From Hygrophila difformis (Eukaryota; Streptophyta; Magnoliopsida; Lamiales; Acanthaceae): a DNA stretch of 64,000 nt. Below, piece after piece: positions 38,201-47,200 of the stretch. A program made the position numbers and the translations under genes. The notes below the pieces were generated by a model, which did no database searches, was not told where the DNA came from, and was given only the letters and a program-made list of their open reading frames with translations. The stretch spans positions 1,824,894 through 1,888,893 of the forward strand of contig JAOANR010000001.1 in NCBI GenBank assembly GCA_030278955.1. Direction: 5' to 3'. Each line of letters opens with the position of its first letter. Position 1 is the stretch's first letter.

Positions 38201-41200
38201 TGGAAAGGGTTAAACAACCTACTAAGAGGGTTGCTGCTGAGTCCAGTCGTACCCAAGTTCAACCTTCGCGCCCAGAAAAGAAGGGGAGGTATGATGAAGG
38301 CACGGATGGAAACCGGAATCATGGCAGAGACCAAGAGCGCAATAGATGGAACCCTGGAAGAGAGTTTCGAGGAAATCCTCCAACACCTTGCCCCCGCTGT
38401 CACAGGAAACATTGGACCAAGCGGTGCCCAGAGAAGGATGAGTGCTTCAGATGTGGCCGTAAGGGACACATAGCTAGAGAATGCAACACTCGAATGGAAA
38501 GGATTCAAGTACGTGATGACTTAGCAAGACTTCCGCAAGGCAGGGATGACCGTCGGGATAGAGACAACCGGCGGGATCATCGTCATGAGGATAGACGAGG
38601 AGGCAATGGGAATGACAATCGCGGATATCGTCCTCACGGACCGCCAAACCCAAACCATAACCAGAATGAACCCAGAGATAGACAAGGAGGGCCAAACCAA
38701 GGAGGAAGACTGAATGTGGTGAATAGGGCTGATCTGCTTGAGAATCCGGACGTCATGACAGGTACCTTTACGATTAAGAATGCACCTGTCCATGTATTGT
38801 TTGATTGTGGCGCAACATGTTCGTTTATAGCAAATCGTAGAGCCTTAGCCTTAGGGTTGAGGGAATCTAAGGAATTGAACCTAGGAATTTCTCTACCTAA
38901 CGGAGAAGTGATAGGATGTCATAAGCGATATGAGGGTGTACCCATCACAATTAAGGATGTCGACTTCACAACCAACTTGGTTGAATTCGACTTAAAGGAC
39001 TTTGACGTGATATTGGGCATGGATTGGTTGACCCAATACAAGGCAAGGATAGAATGTGCTCAACAGAAGATAGTCTTACAAGCACCTGGAAGGAGGAGGA
39101 TATCATACTACGCTGAGCCTCGTACAGCAAACGTAAAGGTGGTAAACGCCATGCAACTAAGAAGCTTGATCAAGAAGGGGTACCCAATGTACATGTGCTA
39201 TGTGTACAACCTACAAGCAGAGGAGGACCCATTGGCGCAAATTCCAGTAGTGCGAGAATATCCAGACGTCTTTCCGGAAGAAATATCGGGAATGCCACCG
39301 GAAAGGGATATCGAGTTCACAATCGATCTAGCACCAGGGACCGAGCCAATCTCTAAAGCGCCCTATCGAATGGCCCCAGCCGAGATGAAGGAGCTAAAGG
39401 AACAACTCGAGGATTTATTGGACAAAGGGTACATCCGACCAAGTACCTCACCGTGGGGTGCGCCGGTGTTGTTTGTGCGGAAGAAAGATGGGAGTATGAG
39501 ACTTTGCATTGACTACAGAGGTCTGAACCAAGTCACAATCAAAAACAAGTATCCATTGCCCAGAGTGGACGACTTGTTCGATCAACTGAGAGGAGCCAAA
39601 GTATTCTCAAAAATTGATCTAAGGTCTGGATATCACCAACTTAGGATCGCGGAGAAAGACATTCCTAAGACTGCATTCCGAACAAGATATGGACACTATG
39701 AGTTTACGGTGCTAGCCTTCGGACTGACGAACGCACCAGCAGTGTTCATGAACCTAATGAATAGCGTGTTCAGGGAGTTGTTAGATCAATGTGTTGTGGT
39801 CTTCATAGACGACATATTGATATACTCCAAAAACGAGGAAGAACACACTCAACACCTACACTTGGTCTTGGGCTTACTAAGGAGCAACCAGCTATATGCG
39901 AAGCTATCTAAATGCGAGTTCTGGCTAGACAAAGTGGCGTTCTTAGGGCACGTGGTATCGAAGGAGGGTGTGTCGGTGGACCCAGCTAAAGTCTCAGCCG
40001 TCGCCGACTGGCCGATACCCAAGAGCCAAACGGACGTGAGAAGCTTCCTTGGACTAGCTGGCTACTATAGAAGGTTCGTGAAGGATTTCTCTAAAATTGC
40101 CCGACCACTAACTCAGTTATTGAAGAAAGGTGTGAAGATAAACTGGACAGAGGAGTGTCAACAAGCCTTTGAGCAACTAAAGGAGAAACTCACTACGACC
40201 CCAGTACTAACTCTGCCTATGGAAGGCGAAGACTTTGAGATCTTCAGCGATGCATCAAAGAAAGGGTTAGGATGTGTTCTAATGCAACAAAAGAAGGTTG
40301 TGGCGTACGCATCCCGACAACTAAGACCACATGAGGAGAACTACCCAACTCATGATCTCGAGTTAGCAGCGGTGGTGTTCGCGCTAAAGATTTGGCGACA
40401 TTACCTATATGGGAGGCGTTGCAAGATATACACCGACCATAAGAGCCTTAAGTATATCTTCACGCAAAAGGAACTGAATATGAGACAACGAAGATGGCTA
40501 GAGTTGATCAAGGACTACGACTTGGACATAGCATACCACGAAGGTAAAGCAAACGTGGTAGCTGACGCTCTTAGTCGAAAAGCTCAACTGGCCAACACAA
40601 GGATACTCCCACCAGAGTTGTACATGGAAGTAGCTCGCATGGAGATAGAGTTGATCCGCCAAGGCACAGTGACTACCATGATCAACGTGATGACAATAAG
40701 ACCTTCCATTTTTGATGAGATACGTGAAGGACAAGATGGTGATGTGAAGTTAGAGCGAATCCGTGAAAAGATGGCTCAAGGACAAGCTAGTGACTTCAAG
40801 ATCCACGAAGATGGAAGTATAAGGTACAAGGGTAGATGGTGTGTACCACTTAAGTGTGCCGACCTAAAGAGAAGAATCATGGAGGAAGGACACGAGACTC
40901 CATATTCGGTCCATCCTGGAGGAGATAAGTTATACAAGGACTTAAGGAAGATGTTCTGGTGGCCTCGAATGAAGCGAGAGGTAGCGGAGTTCGTGGAAAA
41001 ATGTCCCACTTGCCAAAGGATCAAGGCCGAAAGGAAGAAGCCCTTGGGAATGGTCAAGCCACTGGAGATTCCCACATGGAAATGGGACAGCATCTCCATG
41101 GATTTCGTGTCTGGTTTACCAAAAACCCTACGTGGAATGAACAAAATTTGGGTCATCGTAGATAGGCTCACTAAGGCAGCGATATTCATCCCAATGAAGG

Positions 41201-44200
41201 AAACATGGAGCATGGAGCAACTGGCAAAGGCATATGTAGAAAATGTGGTTAGACGGCATGGAGTCCCACAAGATATCGTATCAGACAGAGATAGGCGGTT
41301 CATATCAAACTTCTGGACCAAGCTGCAAGAAGCCTTGGGCACAAAGTTGAAGATGAGCACAGCATTCCACCCAATGACTGATGGTCAAACCGAGAGAACC
41401 ATTCAAACATTGGAGGATATGTTACGAGCTTGCGTGCTGGAATTCAAAGGAAATTGGGAAGATCACTTAGCATTGATCGAGTTTTCGTATAACAACAGTT
41501 ATCATGCAAGCATAGGAATGGCACCATTTGAGGCACTATATGGACGGAAATGTCGAAGTCCATTATGTTGGGCCGAATCTGGACCAACTATAGCGATTGG
41601 ACCTGAGATGATTGAGGAATCCAAGAAAGCGGTAGAAGTGATCCAACAGAAAATGAAGGCTGCCCAAGATCGACAAAAGACATATGCCGATCAAGGACGA
41701 AGACAAGGCGAGTTCAACATTGGGGACCAAGTGATGTTGAAAGTATCTCCTATGAAAGGAGTAATGAGATTCGGAAAGCGAGGGAAGCTAAGCCCGAGAT
41801 ACATAGGCCCTTACAAGATAACAGCGAGGATTGGGGAATTAGCCTATAGATTGGGTCTACCCAAGGAGTTGGCTAGAGTCCACAATGTGTTCCATATATC
41901 CCAGCTGAAACAGTATCACCATGACCCAGCTAGGGAGCTACAGCCTGAAGTCATTGAACTGAACGAAGATCTAACTTATGAGGAGCATCCAGTAAGGATT
42001 TTAGCTGTTAAGGAGAGGTCCACGAGAAATAAGACTGTCACAATGGTTAAGGTTCAGTGGTCCAACCACAGCGAAGCAGATGCAACTTGGGAGTTGGAAT
42101 CTGAAGTTATGAGCAAGTACCCCGAGCTCTTTCAGCAAGAATGGCAGTTATGAGGACATAACTGTGAAACTAAGGAGGGGAGAATGTAACACCCAACTTT
42201 TTAACTACCAAAATCCGGAAGTACAACGGTAACTTTACTTTGGAGCCAAATTATTTTCAACAAGTGAGAATTAGATTTTAACAAACATGTTAGTGGACTG
42301 ATTTAGGGGCAGAATTGGGCTGTGTTGGTGGCCTACTTTGGGCTATCTAATCAGGCTGGATTAAGGGTAATTAGCCCATTTTTAGAGCCCTAAAAATTAG
42401 GGTTGCAGCCACCTACTTTAACCTTGGATAAGGACTACAAAACCTATCCAAAACACTTAATTTTGGAAGGTTTTTGTAGCTGTCACAAGCTGTGGCAGGC
42501 TGTGTAGAGAGGGCTGGAGGAAATGGCTGAAATCAAGGGATTTCACATTAACTCCCATTCCATAACCCCCATCCCAACCCACCTATAAATACCCCCTACT
42601 ATTCACTCTTCTACTCACACCAAAAACCATTCTTCTTTTCTCCTCTCTAGTTTTTCCCTTATATTCTTCTTTAGTGTTAGTAAGTTGAGAGTGCTCGAAG
42701 GTTGGAGCAAGGAGTTCGAAGGTTGATAGTAGATACTTGAAGGTTCTTAAGGCTTGTTCCTGTTAAGAGTAAGCTAGTCTTACCCGTATATTTTAAGTTC
42801 CATGCAAAGTTCTTAAATTATATGCATGAATTGCTTTTAATTGCTTTAATCTTATGTTCATGCATTAGTGTTAAAAGTTTTTGGGATTTTAATCCTAATT
42901 TTACGTCAAAATGCTTTTAAAACCTTTAATCGCGTGTTTTCGGGCTAGGCCCATGATGTCGAACTTAAATTGGACCGTTGGGTCATTTTGTGGATATTAT
43001 TTAAATGATTTGAGGGCATGAGTACCGCGGTGGTACCTGAGTTGTGGATGACCGAACTCCCCTCTGGCTAAGTGGTAGGACGGTTTCCTCCCTTAGACCC
43101 ACATGTTTTGAGCCTATGTTTCGCTAGACGTAAGTCGCGGTTCGCGGTCTAGTTTACCCGGGTATTAAATTCATAGCTGTATCATCATGTGCATGTTGGG
43201 CCGCGGCTAGTTACTGCAGCCAAAGTGATATTGTGAATATATGTTGTGTATTTTAAATGGATATTTGGGCCCTCGGAACGAGGCTAGCTTGCTCAGCATT
43301 GTTGCTGATTATTTGTTGTCCTTTTCCTTTTTCAGGGTAAATTTCATTCAAGAAGTTGTGCACGCACTTGGGCCTGGGAGGTTTTAAAATATGACTCTTT
43401 CAAATTCTCGCATCAAACTATTTTTTTTAGAACAAATGTTTTGGCCATGGGCCCAATGAAATTTCTTATGTTATAAAGTTATTAATAAAGTATTGTCCTT
43501 TTTCCTAATAGCACTAGAAATTTCATCATGCCTTAGTATTAATTGTGTTTAAACCGAGGAATACAAATTAGACTTGTGTACTATCGAGTTGCTAGGGGGC
43601 TTCTGTCTAAGGAGGCTTGGTGATAACAAGGCCCGTCAGCCGGTGGCCCACCTCCCTTTCCTGGGAACCCCTCGACACAACTTTATAGAACTCAAGTACT
43701 TAACCGAAATTCCGAAGTTAAGACACTTAGGTTAATCAAAATTCCTACAGTTAGCCTTAGCATTTCTTAGTCAAGTTAGCCGTAGCGAGCTTGACTAAGG
43801 GATGTGGCGGTAACACTCCTGCCAAACTATATTTTAAAAACGGGGGTGTTACATGTGTGCTCATATACAGAGGAGCCTGAATAAACTTTAATAGTTAAAT
43901 GCGATTGGAACCTTATCAAAGCTCTTTGAAGCTATACCTTTTTTGGATATGGCATATGTTTCAACTTGGTGTGTAATCAAATGGAATTGCAGCTAGGGGT
44001 GGGCATTTTTAGTCGGGTTTCGGGTACCCGACCCGAACCCGGCCTTTCGGGTTCGGGTTTCATCGGGTATCAATATTTAAAACCCGATAGATCGGTTACC
44101 CGAACCCGACACTAATTAATCGGGTCGGATATCGGGTTTTCATTTACTACCCGATCGGGTATCGGGTACCCGATAATATATATATAAATAAATTATTATA

Positions 44201-47200
44201 TTTATTGATTAAATCTTACCGTTCATGTTTAGACCTTTCATATTCTTTTACTTCCCCATCCCCATAAGCCATAACTCCTCAGAAGTTACCACCTTGAACA
44301 GAAGAAACTTACGAGTTACTGGCTTACTGCTTCAACAAACGAAATTCTATCTGTTGCTTGACGTGCAGGCTGCATCAATCTGCCTTACAATTGAACGGAA
44401 TCAACGGATGGAGATTGAAGGTAATTGAATGCGACAATTTCATAAAATTATTCTTGTTGCATAGGGACTGTGTAGTGTTATAGTGTATACATTTTTGTCT
44501 TAAGCTACTGACATTTTAAGTCCTCACTCCTCATGTGCAAAAGGATTTTTTGTCCTCATATATTTTTGTCTTAAGCTATTGTGTATTGTATATATTCATG
44601 TCGTCCTTCCTGGTATAGTGGATTTCGGATGTTCAACTATTTTCTTCCTTTCGATAATGTGTTGCAATTGTTGGTAAATTTGATTTTACGTTGATAATTT
44701 TGCTTCGATTTGTTTGCTTGTTTATCTGGGGATTGACGACGTTGGGGTAGATACTGGATAGAAGGAATCAATTTGACAAAAATGGATAAATGTTTCAATT
44801 ATTTCATCTTACAGTTTTTAATAAATTACATAGTAGTACTTTTTATTCTCATATCAGAAATTAACTTTTTTATATTCATTTTCCTCAATTATAATTTGTA
44901 GGTACAAAGGAAGTTGTTGGGAATGATACCATAAATACAAATGAAGATATCAGAGATGTTCTTGGGACAGATTGTGGTGAAAAGGACGATATTGATGCTA
45001 TCCTGAAAGCAAAGAACGAGGACAAGAAGGCAAAGAAAAGACCGAAAACATCAGAATATTGGGACCATTTTGATGGATATATGTGTGAAAAGGACAGAGT
45101 GCAGAAAGCTAAATGCAAATATTGCAGTGCCGTCATCAAAGCTGATCCAAAAAAGCATGGAACAAAACCTTTGAAGAATCACTATCAAATTTGTAATAGA
45201 AAGCCACGTGGTGTTGACCCAAGTCAGGCTAGAGTTTCGTGTCTACCTGCTTATGAAAGTGGCAAGGGAACATCATTGGTTAATTGGAAATATGATCAGA
45301 CCAAGACAAGAAATGCTTTATGCTCAATGCTAGTGATGGATGAACTTCCATTCAAAACAGTTGAACATCCTGGCTTCCGTCATTTTATGTCAATCGCATG
45401 TCCGATGTTTCCAATTCCATCAAGAAGGACAATAACCAGAGACATATATAACATGTACTTGACTGAAATGGAGAATTTGAAGTCCTTCTTACAACAACAT
45501 GCCCAAAGAGTGAGCCTCACTACTGATACATGGACATCACTCCAAAAGGTGAATTATATGTCTTTAACAGCACACTTTGTTGACAATGATTGGAGACTAC
45601 AAAAGAGGATTTTGAACTTTTGTCCCATTTGGGGGCATAAAGCTGAAGAAATTGGCAAATGCTTGGAGAATTGCTTGGTTTTCTGGGGTATTGAGAAGGT
45701 ATTTGCAATCACTGTTGACAATGCCTCATCTAATGATGGAGCAATAGCACATTTGCAAAGGAAGTTTGATATTTGGGGAACAAGTATTTTAGGTGGAAAG
45801 TATGTCCACATGAGGTGTGTTGCACATATTATAAATTTGATTGTGCAAGATGGTTTGAAGAGCAAAGACGAGCATATGGCTATTTGTCGTATTAGAGGAG
45901 CCATAAAATATATAAAGAATTCACCAGCAAGGTATCAACGGTTTAAAGATTGTATTCATCGTGCGAAAATAGATTCAAAGAAGCTGTTGTGTCTTGATGT
46001 ACCTACTAGGTGGAACTCCACCTATTTGATGTTGGAGGCTGCGCTTTCTCTCAAGAAAGCATTTGATGCTTATGAGGATGCAGATCGGCTATATGTTATT
46101 GATCTTAGCAAGTCTCCTTATGAAGGTGTTCCGATGAGTTATGATTGGGATAGAGCTGATCTCTTAGTGAAATTCTTGGAGCATTTTTATAGGTTAACAT
46201 TGCGCATTTCTGGTTCAAATTATGTGACATCAAATGTCATATTTCAAGAGATAAATGCTGTTGAGGAACTTCTGAAGCAGTGGCTGGAAAGTGATGATTT
46301 TGAGTTGAGGGAGATGTCCAAAAGAATGAGAGAGAAATTTGACAAGTACTGGGGGTCACTTGAGAAAATGAATATGGTTTTGTTCTATGCTGTGATTCTT
46401 GATCCTCGCCACAAATTTGAATTTCTTGAGTTTTCATTGGAGGTTGTGTATGGTGATTCTTTCAATACATATGTGTTGAAAGAAAATATAAGATCTGGGT
46501 TACAAGAACTGTTTGAAGAATACAAATTGAAATATGGAACTTCAAGTTGTTTGGATCCCACAGAAAGCTTGTCAAATCCAATTTGTTCAAATCCTGTGTG
46601 ATCAAGTTTGGTTGAGAGATATAAATTATTTAAAACAGGAGGAAAGAAGGAGCAAATCAAGTCAGAGCTGGAGAAGTATTTAGGGGAAGAGGTTGATCCA
46701 TACTGTGAAGACTTTGATATTTTGAATTGGTGGAAGGTTAATTCTCAACGATTTCCTATTTTGTCAAAGATGGCTCGTGACATTTTAGCTATCCCGGTAT
46801 CTACTGTTGCTTCAGAGGCTGCATTTAGCACCGGAGGTCGTGTTCTTGATGCCTTTAGGAGTTCACTATCTCCTAAAATTGTGCAAGCCCTTGTTTGCAC
46901 ACAAGACTGGTTACGTAAAGGTTCTAAATCAAAAGAGGTGGAAGAGAATTATAATGATATTGAAGAAATTGAACAAGGTGTGACTTTTTTCTATTATATA
47001 TACATTTTATCAATTAACTGTTTAAACTCTAAAATATTTTCTTAAGCACTCTTTCTTTTTCTTTTATAGAATTAAGCAAGATTGGAGATGCCTCAACAAT
47101 TGATATTTGATGGTGGTTTGTAAGTTATTATATATATATTTATTTATATGATTTTACAATATTCAAATCACACTTAATGATTATTACTTTACTCTTATAT

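Larger units (their letters stand above)
28132..43858 (+). mobile_element. Tandem Ty3/gypsy LTR retrotransposon: LTR-internal-LTR-internal-LTR
   Basis: Three 1669-bp LTRs (28137-29805, 35161-36829, 42185-43853) alternate with two internal regions in an exact 7024-bp period. The whole array is bounded by a single 5-bp target duplication, TGTGT (28132-28136 and 43854-43858). The element has the same orientation as the host gene. Both internal copies encode identical predicted proteins in all frames, shadow frames included. One insertion followed by unequal LTR-LTR recombination explains this; duplicated assembly is the alternative. Confidence 0.93.

Noticed and set aside
28132..43858. Two separate insertions of the same retrotransposon side by side
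   Set aside because: There are three LTRs rather than four, no target duplication at the middle LTR, and one TGTGT pair at the outer ends. A single insertion plus recombination (or assembly duplication) fits better.
46590..46620. The transposase TGA could be removed by an intron
   Set aside because: No donor and acceptor around it leave a plant-sized intron, and the frame continues at once with conserved sequence on both sides.
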